Assembly (NCBI GenBank): GCA_017622635.1
Contig: JAGAQS010000252.1
Location: forward strand, 1 to 18,722
DNA length: 18,722 bases
Source of the DNA: Ruminococcus sp.
GTDB lineage: Bacteria > Bacillota > Clostridia > Oscillospirales > Ruminococcaceae
Direction of reading: 5' to 3'
A model generated the notes under the pieces. The model searched no databases. It was not told the DNA's origin and saw nothing but the letters and a program-made list of their open reading frames with translations. The translations under genes were made by a program, and so were the position numbers. Positions 1 through 7,731 of this stretch are shown here, piece by piece. Position 1 is the stretch's first letter, and each line of letters opens with the position of its first letter.

Positions 1-78
1 ATGTGAGAAGAGTTTTTCCCTCAGATTACTTTGCTTTGTTTGTTTAAAGTTGAGGAAATAAAAAATGTTGAAAATCGC

Positions 79-107
79 TTGACAAATCACTTTATTTATG
101 ATATAAT
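79..107 (+). promoter_or_regulatory. Sigma-A promoter of the tRNA/5S cluster
   Basis: A perfect -35 TTGACA (79-84) and a perfect -10 TATAAT (102-107) are separated by exactly 17 bases. The expected start point is about 18 bases before the first tRNA. Full consensus is typical of stable RNA operons. The 78 bases before it show no gene that I can support. Confidence 0.9.
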
Positions 108-124
108 ATAAAAGTGATATGAAT

Positions 125-197
125 GCACCATTAGCTCAGTCGGTAGAGCAACTGACTCTTAATCAGTGGGTCCTGGGTTCGAGTCCCCGATGGTGCA
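125..197 (+). tRNA. tRNA-Lys (anticodon CTT)
   Basis: A 73-base cloverleaf. The acceptor GCACCAT pairs with ATGGTGC, the D arm contains AGCTCAGTCGGTAGAGC, the anticodon stem ACTGA/TCAGT closes the loop CTCTTAA with anticodon CTT, and the T loop contains GTTCGAG. The CCA end is not encoded. It reads AAG codons, which are frequent in the scaffoldin genes at the other end of the window. Confidence 0.96.
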
Positions 198-206
198 CTA
201 ATGTAT

Positions 207-278
207 GGCCCGTTGGTCAAGCGGTTAAGACACCGGCCTCTCACGCCGGTAACACCAGTTCGATTCTGGTACGGGTCA
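207..278 (+). tRNA. tRNA-Glu (anticodon CTC)
   Basis: A 72-base cloverleaf. The acceptor GGCCCGT pairs with ACGGGTC, the anticodon stem CCGGC/GCCGG encloses CTCTCAC with anticodon CTC, and the T loop contains GTTCGATTC. CCA is not encoded. It lies 9 bases after tRNA-Lys, so both are cut from one transcript. Confidence 0.95.
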
Positions 279-287
279 CTTTAAATA

Positions 288-404
<117 letters not shown>

Positions 405-410
405 TCATAT

Positions 411-486
411 TCCTCCTTAGCTCAGTCGGTAGAGCACTCGGCTGTTAACCGAGTTGTCGCCCGTTCGAGCCGGGCAGGGGGAGCCA
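411..486 (+). tRNA. tRNA-Asn (anticodon GTT)
   Basis: The acceptor TCCTCCT pairs with AGGGGGA, the anticodon stem CTCGG/CCGAG closes loop CTGTTAA with anticodon GTT, and the T loop contains GTTCGAG. Unlike the two tRNAs before it, this gene encodes its 3' CCA (484-486). It starts about 7 bases after the 5S gene. Confidence 0.96.
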
Positions 487-487
487 A

Positions 488-523
488 AAGCCTGAGAGTT
501 TAAAACTTTCAGGCTTAAATTTT
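488..523 (+). terminator. Intrinsic terminator of the tRNA/5S cluster
   Basis: The arm AAGCCTGA (488-495) pairs with TCAGGCTT (509-516), extended inward by AGTTT/AACT pairing across a small mismatch, and is followed by an AAATTTT stretch. It lies directly behind tRNA-Asn and closes the stable RNA transcript. Confidence 0.75.
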
Positions 524-542
524 ATGTATTCAGGACAATAAA

Positions 543-791
543 ATGAAAGAGAGATATATAAGTATTCCGTCTGATAAGTGGCAAAATTTCATTGATATAG
601 CCTTTGATAATAGTAAATATTTCAGTCTTACATTGTTTTCAGAATGTTTGTCGAATAAAACACCGGAATATGAGTATATGGTAAACGAGTTGAACGCATG
701 GGTTATTGATAAAAGCGAAATAGTATGGGGCGATTATGAAAAAAGGTTCTATCAATGTAATTATTTTACAAAAAAATTCTTTTATCTGTAA
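543..791 (+). CDS. Unidentified small protein, N-terminal piece of a possible frameshifted gene
   Basis: An 82-residue reading frame with an ATG behind a modest AGGA ribosome site (532-535). I do not recognise the protein with certainty. It begins MKERYISIPSDKW, is rich in aromatic and charged residues, and has no signal peptide or membrane segment. It ends shortly after a run of seven A (770-776). In the -1 frame the sequence continues without a stop into the frame that holds the 803-958 coding region. The joined product would be about 138 residues and resembles, from memory, small clostridial proteins that end in a YP.DLCFY...VSHE block. I therefore see this either as one gene split by a homopolymer shift or as two tiny overlapping genes. 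Base composition is AT-rich compared with the operon to its right, which suits an accessory gene. Confidence 0.6.
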   Translation: MKERYISIPSDKWQNFIDIAFDNSKYFSLTLFSECLSNKTPEYEYMVNELNAWVIDKSEIVWGDYEKRFYQCNYFTKKFFYL

Positions 792-802
792 ATAGGATTG
801 AT

Positions 803-958
803 ATGCTCGGAAAAAGAAAATATCCCGATGATTTGTGTTTTTACAATGATGTGGGAATGTGGTTTGAAAATGTTTCGCATGAAAGCACTTCCTTTATTAC
901 TTTGCCTGAGTGCCGAATTACAGAAAAATTAAAAGAAAACGGAATGATAATATTCTGA
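803..958 (+). CDS. Unidentified small protein, C-terminal piece of the possible frameshifted gene
   Basis: A 51-residue frame starting MLGKRKYPDDLCFYND and ending NGMIIF, terminated by TGA. An AGGA (794-797) lies 5 bases before the ATG, so independent translation is possible. The same frame is open upstream back to the A7 run at 770-776, where the 543-791 gene carries its slippery site. The content (YPDDLCFY, then WFENVSHESTSF) looks like the C-terminal half of a domain and not a complete protein, which favours the split-gene reading. Function unknown. Confidence 0.5.
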   Translation: MLGKRKYPDDLCFYNDVGMWFENVSHESTSFITLPECRITEKLKENGMIIF

Positions 959-961
959 AAA

Positions 962-988
962 AAACTCCTGTTTATTGCAGGAGTTTTT
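962..988. terminator. Bidirectional intrinsic terminator between converging genes
   Basis: A perfect 9-base stem AAACTCCTG (962-970) / CAGGAGTTT (978-986) with loop TTTATTG. A T run follows on the + strand and an A run (957-964) precedes it, giving a T run on the - strand. It lies 3 bases after the + strand small gene and 3 bases after the end of the - strand operon, so it probably stops transcription from both sides. Confidence 0.85.
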
Positions 989-991
989 GCA

Positions 992-1177
992 TTAATTCTG
1001 ATGTTTCACAACGCCGTATTCGTCGTCAAAGCGGTAATACGGGCATGAGTAATTAGTTCCCTGTAAAAATCTGTACATTTCGTCCTCATCGAGATTGACC
1101 AAACACACATAACATTCATAGTCCTCATCATAGACATAATTTGTACAGGTTTCGCAATTGGTAGATTTATTTTTCAT
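992..1177 (-). CDS. Small Cys-rich conserved protein (DUF6472-like)
   Basis: 61 residues. It has two Cys pairs near the N-terminus (CETC, CYVC), followed by LDEDEMYRFL and a CPYYR block with DDEY. This pattern matches my recollection of the clostridial family DUF6472, with a conserved Cys-x2-Cys arrangement and a YDEDY/NLDEDEM core. The Cys residues suggest a small metal-binding fold, but the function is unknown. The start codon overlaps the tsaD stop in ATGA, and its GGAGG ribosome site lies inside the tsaD end, so it is translationally coupled to tsaD and is the last gene of the operon. Confidence 0.8.
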   Translation of the reverse strand: MKNKSTNCETCTNYVYDEDYECYVCLVNLDEDEMYRFLQGTNYSCPYYRFDDEYGVVKHQN

Positions 1178-2184
1178 ATATCCTCCATTGAAAGCGTTGC
1201 GACAGCATTAAGACTTTCATCGGCGGTAATTCCTGCGAGGAAATTGTAACTTCCCTGACAGGCAATCATAGCACCGTTGTCACCGCAAAGTGATTTTTCG
1301 GGCATATAAAATTTAAATCCGTGCTTACGACAGGCTTCGGACAGTGTGGCACGTACTCCTGTATTTGCCGAAACACCGCCAGCAAGTGCAATTTTTTTAT
1401 AACCGAGACTTTCAGCGGCTTTTATAGTTTTTTTCGTAAGGATTTCAGCAATAGTTTTCTGAATTGAGGCGGAAAGGTTGTTGTAATTAAGCTGAATATT
1501 TTTCTGTTGTGAATTGTGAATCAGGTTTATAACATTGGTTTTCAGACCTGAAAAGCTGAAATCAAATTCATTTCCTGCAACTTTAGGGTGTGGGAGTTTA
1601 AATTCCGAGGGGTCACCGAGTTTTGAAGCGTTGTCAATCTGTACACCGCCCGGATAGGAGAAACCCATAGCCCTTGCACATTTGTCAAAACATTCACCCG
1701 CTGCGTCGTCACGTGTGCGACCGACTACACGGAATTTTGTATAACTTAAAACTTCAATAATATGGCTGTGTCCACCGCTTGCGACAAGACACAAATATGG
1801 CGGTTCAAGTTCAGGATAGGTTAGGTAATTTGTGGCAATGTGACCTGCAATGTGGTGAACGGGGACAAGCGGTTTGCCTGAAGCCATAGCCAGACCTTTT
1901 GCGAAGTTTACACCGACCAGCAACGCCCCGATAAGTCCTGGAGCGTATGTAACGGCTACTGCGTCCAAGTCGTCAAGTTTAACGTCGGCGTCGTCAAGAG
2001 CCTTGCGGACGACACCGAGTATATTTTCACAGTGACGGCGTGAGGCTATTTCAGGCACAACTCCGCCATATTTTCTGTGTTCTTCAATCTGCGTTGAAAT
2101 AACCGACGAACGTATTTCACGGCAGTCTTTAACAACGCTTGCGGCGGTTTCGTCGCATGAGCTTTCAATTCCGAGTATTAACAT
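1174..2184 (-). CDS. tsaD: tRNA N6-adenosine threonylcarbamoyltransferase TsaD
   Basis: 336 residues, the usual family length. TsaD works with TsaB and TsaE to transfer threonylcarbamoyl from the TC-AMP intermediate to A37 of tRNAs that read ANN codons. The protein opens with the ASKHA-type MLILGIESSCDETA. The metal-binding motif HHIAGH is at residues 110-115, SGGHS follows near 136-140, GGVSANTG lies in the C-terminal half, and GDNGAMIA near the end completes the nucleotide and metal site. The ATG is preceded by AAAGGTGAT. It lies in the - strand operon downstream of rimI, a frequent partner, but two unrelated small genes separate them. tsaB and tsaE are not in the window. Confidence 0.97.
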   Translation of the reverse strand: MLILGIESSCDETAASVVKDCREIRSSVISTQIEEHRKYGGVVPEIASRRHCENILGVVRKALDDADVKLDDLDAVAVTYAPGLIGALLVGVNFAKGLAMASGKPLVPVHHIAGHIATNYLTYPELEPPYLCLVASGGHSHIIEVLSYTKFRVVGRTRDDAAGECFDKCARAMGFSYPGGVQIDNASKLGDPSEFKLPHPKVAGNEFDFSFSGLKTNVINLIHNSQQKNIQLNYNNLSASIQKTIAEILTKKTIKAAESLGYKKIALAGGVSANTGVRATLSEACRKHGFKFYMPEKSLCGDNGAMIACQGSYNFLAGITADESLNAVATLSMEDI

Positions 2185-2222
2185 AATATCACCTTTCTTT
2201 GTATTTTTTATAAATCAGAATA

Positions 2223-2633
2223 TCAGATAATTCCGTATTCCATTTCCTCGAAGATTTCAGACCAAAATTCACTTTTACAAACTGTCTTGTCGAGTTCAAG
2301 AAGCTGAGACAGGAATTTGTCAGTAAATTCAGCAAGTTGTAAGTCATCAGGATTTTCGGGCAGATTATTCTGATTCACATAGTCATCAAATAACAGGAGT
2401 TCTTTTATAAAAGTACTGATATTTACCGAAATATAGTAAAGTGTTTTGTCGTCGGCTGAAATGTAGTATACTTTTTCATCTCCGGTAATTCCGACAAGAT
2501 TAGTTTCTATGTCCTCATCTCCGCCGACAATCGTATAAGTATTATTTTCAAAGGATATTGTGTAAAAATCCTCAACACTTAAAAATCGTATTTCTAAAAT
2601 TTTTTTATTCGGGAATGATATATCTGAATACAT
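2223..2633 (-). CDS. Hypothetical acidic protein, weak SUKH/SMI1-like appearance
   Basis: 136 residues, acidic, no signal peptide or membrane segment. I do not recognise it firmly. The alternation of short beta-type segments (KILEIRFLSVEDFYTISF, then KVYYISADDKTLYYISVN) followed by STFIKELLLFDDYV recalls the SUKH/SMI1 immunity fold, in which a line such as 'yyIn.s...Fi..l..' is typical. That is an impression, not a demonstrated match. The ATG has AGGTGA 7 bases upstream. It sits between a membrane protein gene and tsaD with short gaps, inside an otherwise housekeeping operon, so it is likely an inserted accessory gene that shares the polA promoter. Confidence 0.7.
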   Translation of the reverse strand: MYSDISFPNKKILEIRFLSVEDFYTISFENNTYTIVGGDEDIETNLVGITGDEKVYYISADDKTLYYISVNISTFIKELLLFDDYVNQNNLPENPDDLQLAEFTDKFLSQLLELDKTVCKSEFWSEIFEEMEYGII

Positions 2634-2645
2634 TTTATCACCTAA

Positions 2646-3128
2646 TTATATAAAGCAAACTATTACGTATATTGTTGAGCCGATAAATACGGCTTCTAAA
2701 ACAGAAAATACCACAGTATCGGTGATTGCTGAAACAATGTCATATTTTTCAAGGCAAGCATTTTCAGGACATCCAGGGTCATAAAGAATTGGTATTTTAT
2801 CATAACCGACTTTCCATTTGCCTAATTTTCGTCCGCTTTTACACTTATAGTCTTTTTCGTCTGCCTGATAACTTATAACATTATATCCACTTCTTCCTGT
2901 ATAAAACACATTTGTTAATGTTCCATTAGTCCGATAGCCTTTTTTATGGAGTTTTGTTATATAAACCTGTTCCTTGATAGCTGAGATAAACAGCAATGAA
3001 AAAACAATATCCGTACAAATCAGAGTACCGATTACAAATCCTGTATCTTTGAATAAATATACACTTAAAGCGTACACTCCTGTTATAACAGCTATAACTG
3101 CAATAGAAACTTTCAGAATTTTTAACAT
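2646..3128 (-). CDS. Small membrane protein with DUF3592-like central domain
   Basis: 160 residues. Two hydrophobic segments at the N-terminus (about residues 5-25 and 30-50) are followed by a soluble region of about 75 residues and a C-terminal membrane segment. The soluble part has the order GYRTNGTLTNV, then YQADEKDYKCKSG, then IPILYDPGCPENACLEKYD. This is the pattern I associate with DUF3592, a domain exposed next to the membrane in many bacteria; its role is not known. The start lies 4 bases after the rimI stop with AAAGGAG upstream, so it is cotranscribed. The gene after it (2223-2633) may be functionally paired with it. Confidence 0.75.
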   Translation of the reverse strand: MLKILKVSIAVIAVITGVYALSVYLFKDTGFVIGTLICTDIVFSLLFISAIKEQVYITKLHKKGYRTNGTLTNVFYTGRSGYNVISYQADEKDYKCKSGRKLGKWKVGYDKIPILYDPGCPENACLEKYDIVSAITDTVVFSVLEAVFIGSTIYVIVCFI

Positions 3129-3132
3129 ACAA

Positions 3133-3594
3133 TTACTCCTTTAAAAATTTATCGGAGCAATTTTTAATCATGACAACAGCGTTTTCACGTGGGTTTATGT
3201 AGAAATTTTTACGCACGGATAATTTTTCAAAACCGCATTTTTCGTATAGATTAATAGCAGGTGCATTGCTTTCACGTACTTCAAGGAAAATATTTTCGGT
3301 ACTGTCGGGAAGCAGTTTTTCAAATTCCGCAACAAGACGTTGTGCGAGACCTTTACGCCTGAAATTTTCGTCAACGGCAACGCTTGTTATATCGCCCTCA
3401 CCCTCCGCAAAGTACCCCGACAAAAGAGCGATAACGTTTGTATTGTCGAGAAAACAAAGCACAATGCCGTTATTTTTTTTTACTTCCGATTCAAAAGATT
3501 CAGCAGACCAGCCGTCACTGCCCACACATTTTTTATCAAGTGCGGACAGTTCGTCATATATATTATTTTCGGGGGAAACTCTTATTAACTCCAT
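3133..3594 (-). CDS. rimI: GNAT acetyltransferase, RimI-type (ribosomal protein bS18 N-acetyltransferase)
   Basis: 153 residues, the usual RimI length. GNAT enzymes move acetyl from acetyl-CoA to an amino group; RimI acetylates the N-terminus of ribosomal protein S18. The acetyl-CoA pyrophosphate loop is RRKGLA at residues 79-84 after the beta strand DITSVAVDENF. The later block LEVRESNAPAINLYEKCGF is the typical RimI motif with the substrate-side Glu and the Tyr of the C-terminal motif. The start is 4 bases after the polA stop, with AGGGGTG as ribosome site. Position in the polA-tsaD operon supports RimI over other GNAT roles, though the true substrate is an inference. Confidence 0.9.
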   Translation of the reverse strand: MELIRVSPENNIYDELSALDKKCVGSDGWSAESFESEVKKNNGIVLCFLDNTNVIALLSGYFAEGEGDITSVAVDENFRRKGLAQRLVAEFEKLLPDSTENIFLEVRESNAPAINLYEKCGFEKLSVRKNFYINPRENAVVMIKNCSDKFLKE

Positions 3595-3598
3595 AAAT

Positions 3599-6112
3599 TC
3601 ACCCCTTAGCGTCGTACCAGCTTTCGCCCTTGTTTACGTCAACGGCAAGCGGTACATTCATTTTATAAACGTTCTGCATTTCTTCACGCAGAATCTGTGC
3701 GGAACGGTCTGCACATGAAACGTCTGATTCTATAATCAGTTCGTCGTGAACCTGTAAAATAAGTTTTGCGTCTATATTTTCGGATTTGAGACGGCGATAA
3801 ACGTTAATCATTGCTATTTTTATGAGGTCTGCGGCGGCACTTTGTACAGGTGTATTCAATGCAATTCTTTTGCCTGCTGCCTGCTGAATTTTATTTGAGG
3901 ACAAAATTTCGGGAATACGTCTTTTTCTGCCGAAAACCGTTGTCACAGTACCTGTTTTCATTGCGTTGCTTACGGTTGAATCCATAAATTCTTTAACTTT
4001 GGGGAATTTTTTGAAATAGTCTGATATATATTGTTCTGCCTGTTTTTTTGTGGTGTTTATATCCTTTGCGAGTGAGAAAGCACCTATTCCGTAGATTATG
4101 CCGAAATTTACGGCTTTTGCGGCACTTCTCATCTCAGGCGTGACCATAATCGGCGGTACGTCAAAAACCTGTGAAGCGGTTGATGTGTGTATATCTTCAC
4201 CGTAAACAAAAGCGTCTGTCATGTTTTTATCACCGCAGAGGTGAGCCATAACACGCAGTTCAATCTGACTGTAATCAGCGTCAACAAGAGTTTTTCCGCT
4301 GTCCGATATGAAGAATTTACGCATATGTGAACCAAGTTCGGTACGGACGGGAATATTCTGTAAATTGGGTTCAGTTGAAGAAATTCTGCCCGTACGTGTT
4401 TCGGTCTGCCTGAACCATGTGTGAATACGTCCGTCGTTTGAAATCTTGTTAAGAAGTCCGACAACGTAAGTTGAATTAAGTTTTGTGTATTGTCTGTATT
4501 TCAGGATATTTTCAATAATGGGTGCTTGTTCCCTTAGTTCTTCGAGAACGTCCGCATTAGTGGAATAGCCTGTTTTTGTTTTTTTGACAACGGGCAGGTG
4601 CATTTCTTCAAAAAGAACCTTTGCAAGCTGTTTCGGTGAAGATATGTTAAATTCGTGACCTGCTTCGGCGTAAATAAGTTTTTTTGTTTCTTCGGTCATT
4701 GCGGAGAGATACACGCCGAAATCTTCAACACCTTTTTTGTCAACTTTTATTCCCGTATCTTCCATAGAGGCGAGGACTTCCGTTAACGGCATTTCTATAT
4801 TTTCGTAAAGTGAAATCATGTTTTCTTTTTTGAGTTCTGCGGTAAGCCTTTCAACAAGCGGACTCATTGAAACTATATCCGCATATTCGCCGTTTTCCTC
4901 ATAATAGTGCAGACCGTATTCACCGCATAAATTTTTTATTGTGTAGTCCGAACCCGACGCATTAAGCAGATAACCGCATATTGAAACATCATTTTTCAGG
5001 TTGTTCAGATTTGTATTTCTTGACATTGCATATCTGTAGTGAGGTTTTGCGTCGTCGGTTGACTTTGCACAGGACGATTCCAAAAATTCAGTTATAAGAC
5101 TTTCGTCCTCAGACGTAAATATATTGTTTTTGCTTTTAACTGAAAGTTTATTGCCGTCAAATATATATTCACATTCTTTAAGACTGTTTATTATTTCGGA
5201 GTCAAGACTTTTTTCCGTTGTTTCTATGGGTTCAAAGTCGGCTGTTTTCTGTGTTACACCTATGTTCAGTCTTTCAATGATTTTGAACATTTCCAGTTCT
5301 GTAAGAAGATGATATATCTCATCGTTTTTTTGTGTGGTGGGGATATAATCTTCAATTTTCGTATCTATCGGAACTTCACAGCATATCGTGGCAAGCCATT
5401 TGCTTTCCTTAGCCGAGTCCGCACCTTTTTCAAGCTTTGTTTTCACGCCTTTTGTAAGACCCGAAACGGAATATTTTTCGTACAGATTTTCAACAGTGGT
5501 GTACTCTTTTATGAGGGCGGACGCAGTTTTTTCACCTATTCCCGCAACTCCCGATATATTGTCGGAATGGTCACCCATAAGTGCTTTGAAGTCAATAAGG
5601 TTAATGGGTTCAAAGCCGTAATCTTCAATAAAACGGTCATGTGTATAATGTATTGTATCTTTGTTTGTAGTGAGGAGAACGGTTACATTGTCGTTTATAA
5701 GCTGGAGGCTGTCCCTGTCGCCTGTAAGTACAAAGCACTGATTTCCGCTGTCGGTACAGGCTCTGGCAAGAGTACCAAGAATGTCATCAGCTTCATATCC
5801 TGCACACTCAATTACTTTTACCCCCATAAGTGTAAGCAGTTTTTTGACAATGGGGAGTTGTGGGGCGAGTTCTTCGGGCATACCGTGTCTGTTAGCCTTG
5901 TACGTTGTTACTGCCTTGTGCCTGAAAGTCGGTACGCCCATATCAAACGCCACTGCCACAGCGTCGGGCTTTACTTCCGAAAAATTTTTAAGGTAGATGT
6001 TCATGAATCCGAAAACGGCATTTGTAAAGACACCGTTTTTATTGGAAAGCAGTTTTATACCGTAGAAAGCACGGTGTAGAATACTGTTTCCGTCTATAGC
6101 AAGAAGTTTCAT
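3599..6112 (-). CDS. polA: DNA polymerase I
   Basis: 837 residues. It fills gaps and removes RNA primers during replication and repair. The N-terminal part (about 1-290) is the 5'-3' exonuclease: MKLLAIDGNSILHRAFYG, AGYEADDILGTLA, LTGDRDSLQL and the helix-hairpin-helix region around GVAGIGEKTA. The middle part keeps a shrunken 3'-5' exonuclease fold, and I do not see its acidic proofreading motifs, as in Bacillus-type enzymes. The polymerase domain has motif A (DADYSQIELRVMAH), the O-helix (RSAAKAVNFGIIYG) and motif C (QVHDELIIE). AAAGGAGA precedes the ATG, and a good promoter lies just upstream. It is the first gene of the operon ending at 992. Confidence 0.97.
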   Translation of the reverse strand: MKLLAIDGNSILHRAFYGIKLLSNKNGVFTNAVFGFMNIYLKNFSEVKPDAVAVAFDMGVPTFRHKAVTTYKANRHGMPEELAPQLPIVKKLLTLMGVKVIECAGYEADDILGTLARACTDSGNQCFVLTGDRDSLQLINDNVTVLLTTNKDTIHYTHDRFIEDYGFEPINLIDFKALMGDHSDNISGVAGIGEKTASALIKEYTTVENLYEKYSVSGLTKGVKTKLEKGADSAKESKWLATICCEVPIDTKIEDYIPTTQKNDEIYHLLTELEMFKIIERLNIGVTQKTADFEPIETTEKSLDSEIINSLKECEYIFDGNKLSVKSKNNIFTSEDESLITEFLESSCAKSTDDAKPHYRYAMSRNTNLNNLKNDVSICGYLLNASGSDYTIKNLCGEYGLHYYEENGEYADIVSMSPLVERLTAELKKENMISLYENIEMPLTEVLASMEDTGIKVDKKGVEDFGVYLSAMTEETKKLIYAEAGHEFNISSPKQLAKVLFEEMHLPVVKKTKTGYSTNADVLEELREQAPIIENILKYRQYTKLNSTYVVGLLNKISNDGRIHTWFRQTETRTGRISSTEPNLQNIPVRTELGSHMRKFFISDSGKTLVDADYSQIELRVMAHLCGDKNMTDAFVYGEDIHTSTASQVFDVPPIMVTPEMRSAAKAVNFGIIYGIGAFSLAKDINTTKKQAEQYISDYFKKFPKVKEFMDSTVSNAMKTGTVTTVFGRKRRIPEILSSNKIQQAAGKRIALNTPVQSAAADLIKIAMINVYRRLKSENIDAKLILQVHDELIIESDVSCADRSAQILREEMQNVYKMNVPLAVDVNKGESWYDAKG

Positions 6113-6142
6113 TTTTCTTTCTCCTTTGAATATGATATTTAT

Positions 6143-6171
6143 ATTATATCACATTCAGATGAAAATGGCAA
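6143..6171 (-). promoter_or_regulatory. Promoter of the polA operon
   Basis: Read on the - strand: -35 TTGCCA (6171-6166), 17-base spacer, -10 TATAAT (6148-6143). It lies in the short gap between gerC and polA; the -35 box begins one base after the gerC stop. It gives the polA-rimI-tsaD operon its own transcription start, separate from the germination operon. Confidence 0.75.
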
Positions 6172-6172
6172 A

Positions 6173-6715
6173 CTAATTTACAGTATGCACCGAAACTGCA
6201 CCGTCGGACGTTATTTCAGCGATTTCCGCTGTTTTTTCGTTGTCGAGAAGTTCACCGAGAACGGTTATTATATCACATTTTGGTGAACTGCCCTGTTTAA
6301 CGGCTGTCTTTACAGAACCGCAGAGCCTTTCGACTGTACTGTTTTCAAAAATTTCCTCTGCGTTTTCACCTGCATACGCAACTATACATGACGGTGAAAC
6401 TTTCCATTTGTGAAGCATATACGTAAGTGTATCGGTAGTGTTGATGTTGTCAATAAGAATCATTTCCGTATAACCTGTAAATATTTTACGACCTGTCTGT
6501 AGTTCGGCAAGTTTTTTTGCGGAGTCTATGTCTTTTCCCGACGTTGTTATATATTTGCCGTCCTTTGTGAAGAAAGTGAAAGTCACTGTTTTTTCTTCAT
6601 TACCGCTTACCGAAACCGCACGGAGATAGTTTTTGTCATGCACACGACCGTTTGACTCACAGCCACAGAACGATGTTATAATAATAAGTGAAACAAGAAG
6701 TATTTTTATTTTCAT
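6173..6715 (-). CDS. gerC: Short Ger(x)C-type germination lipoprotein
   Basis: 180 residues with a lipoprotein signal peptide: MKIKILLVSLIIITSFCGC, where the lipobox ends at the Cys near residue 18 or 20. The next part (NYLRAVSVSG, then TVTFTFF, then AKKLAELQTGRKIFTGYTEMILI) follows the N-terminal domain of GerC proteins, which normally have about twice this length. The C-terminal domains are absent. The frame ends in TAG and a polA promoter follows at once, so there is no room for a lost remainder. The ATG overlaps the gerB stop (ATGA). The position as third gene after gerA and gerB is the strongest support. Family known role: outer-leaflet lipoprotein subunit of a spore germinant receptor. 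Confidence 0.82.
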   Translation of the reverse strand: MKIKILLVSLIIITSFCGCESNGRVHDKNYLRAVSVSGNEEKTVTFTFFTKDGKYITTSGKDIDSAKKLAELQTGRKIFTGYTEMILIDNINTTDTLTYMLHKWKVSPSCIVAYAGENAEEIFENSTVERLCGSVKTAVKQGSSPKCDIITVLGELLDNEKTAEIAEITSDGAVSVHTVN

Positions 6716-7716
6716 TTTGACAGACTCCTTTTCAGCAATACAACCGACGGAACGGCAAACAGTACAAAGGCAACTGCAACCGCATATATAATATTGTAGT
6801 TATTGTCTCTCGTAAACAGAAAGGCTGAACCAATCATTAAAACAAGTACGGAAGTTGTACGGAAACGCTTGAATTTAGGGAATATTTTCATTAAAAGACC
6901 TGCCGCCGTAAGACTTTGTACGGCTATTGAAAAAACCGCAAATACCGCAAAGATTATCAGAAAAAGCGAATCTATTCTCTGTACGGGAAACGGCTGTGAA
7001 AGCTGTGCGGCGGTCACAACGGGAAATTCTGTTATTTTCATTATTCCGCCTGCAACAAGTATTGAAGAAACGGTTACAACAGCGGTCAATATGATTTTTC
7101 CCGTAAAGTAGTAGAGAGCGTTTTTCAATGTGTTTCCCTTTGTGAAGCTGAGAAGTACGGCAAAACTTCCGAGACCTCCACTTAAAACGAATCCCCTTGA
7201 AATCTCTGTGAAAAGTCCGTCGGAATCTTCATTTTTTAGAAGATTGCCCCAGTCTGAACCGAAAGACGCACTGACTGCCACTATCAACAGGCATATAACC
7301 CCTATTGCAGAAGCAATCACGGCAGAACGTGAAACGGCTTTTATTCCTGTTGACGAAGAATAAAGGCATACAACGGCAATAAGTCCCGCAACAAGAAGTT
7401 TTCCCCATATGCCGTTGGAATTTTCGTAAGGAATATAAATCACGTCCGAAGCGTTCCAAAGCATTGAAAAGAGCAGACCGCCCCACAGAAGAAGATATAT
7501 AAGATAAATTGACTGTACAAATTTTCCGCTGTTTTCGAGTGAATTTCCGTCTTTGCAGAGTTTTATGAGTGGCAGGGACATTATAAACTGTAAGACAGTT
7601 CCGCACATAAAGCCTATTGCGGTAATAAGGCATATATGTCCCCTGAAACAGAACAGTGTGAAAGCGTCGGTTATAAGGAGCATGGCGGCAAGCTGATTTT
7701 TTGTTATTTTATCCAT
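6712..7716 (-). CDS. gerB: Spore germination protein GerB-type transporter (GerAB/APC family)
   Basis: 334 residues of nearly continuous hydrophobic helices, about ten membrane segments, beginning MDKITKNQLAAMLLITDAF, the usual 'i...Q......' opening of the family. GerB proteins are the integral membrane, amino-acid-transporter-like subunits of germinant receptors and carry the germinant binding site in the well-studied Bacillus receptors. Ribosome site GGAGG lies 4 bases before the ATG. It lies 15 bases after gerA and overlaps gerC by 4 bases. The germinant cannot be read from the sequence. Confidence 0.9.
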   Translation of the reverse strand: MDKITKNQLAAMLLITDAFTLFCFRGHICLITAIGFMCGTVLQFIMSLPLIKLCKDGNSLENSGKFVQSIYLIYLLLWGGLLFSMLWNASDVIYIPYENSNGIWGKLLVAGLIAVVCLYSSSTGIKAVSRSAVIASAIGVICLLIVAVSASFGSDWGNLLKNEDSDGLFTEISRGFVLSGGLGSFAVLLSFTKGNTLKNALYYFTGKIILTAVVTVSSILVAGGIMKITEFPVVTAAQLSQPFPVQRIDSLFLIIFAVFAVFSIAVQSLTAAGLLMKIFPKFKRFRTTSVLVLMIGSAFLFTRDNNYNIIYAVAVAFVLFAVPSVVLLKRSLSK

Positions 7717-7731
7717 TTGTCCTCCGAAAAA

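Noticed and set aside
5309..6079. Long open frame of 256 codons on the + strand opposite polA
   Set aside because: It is antisense to the strongly supported 5'-3' exonuclease domain, has a Cys/Phe-rich unnatural composition and no ribosome site.
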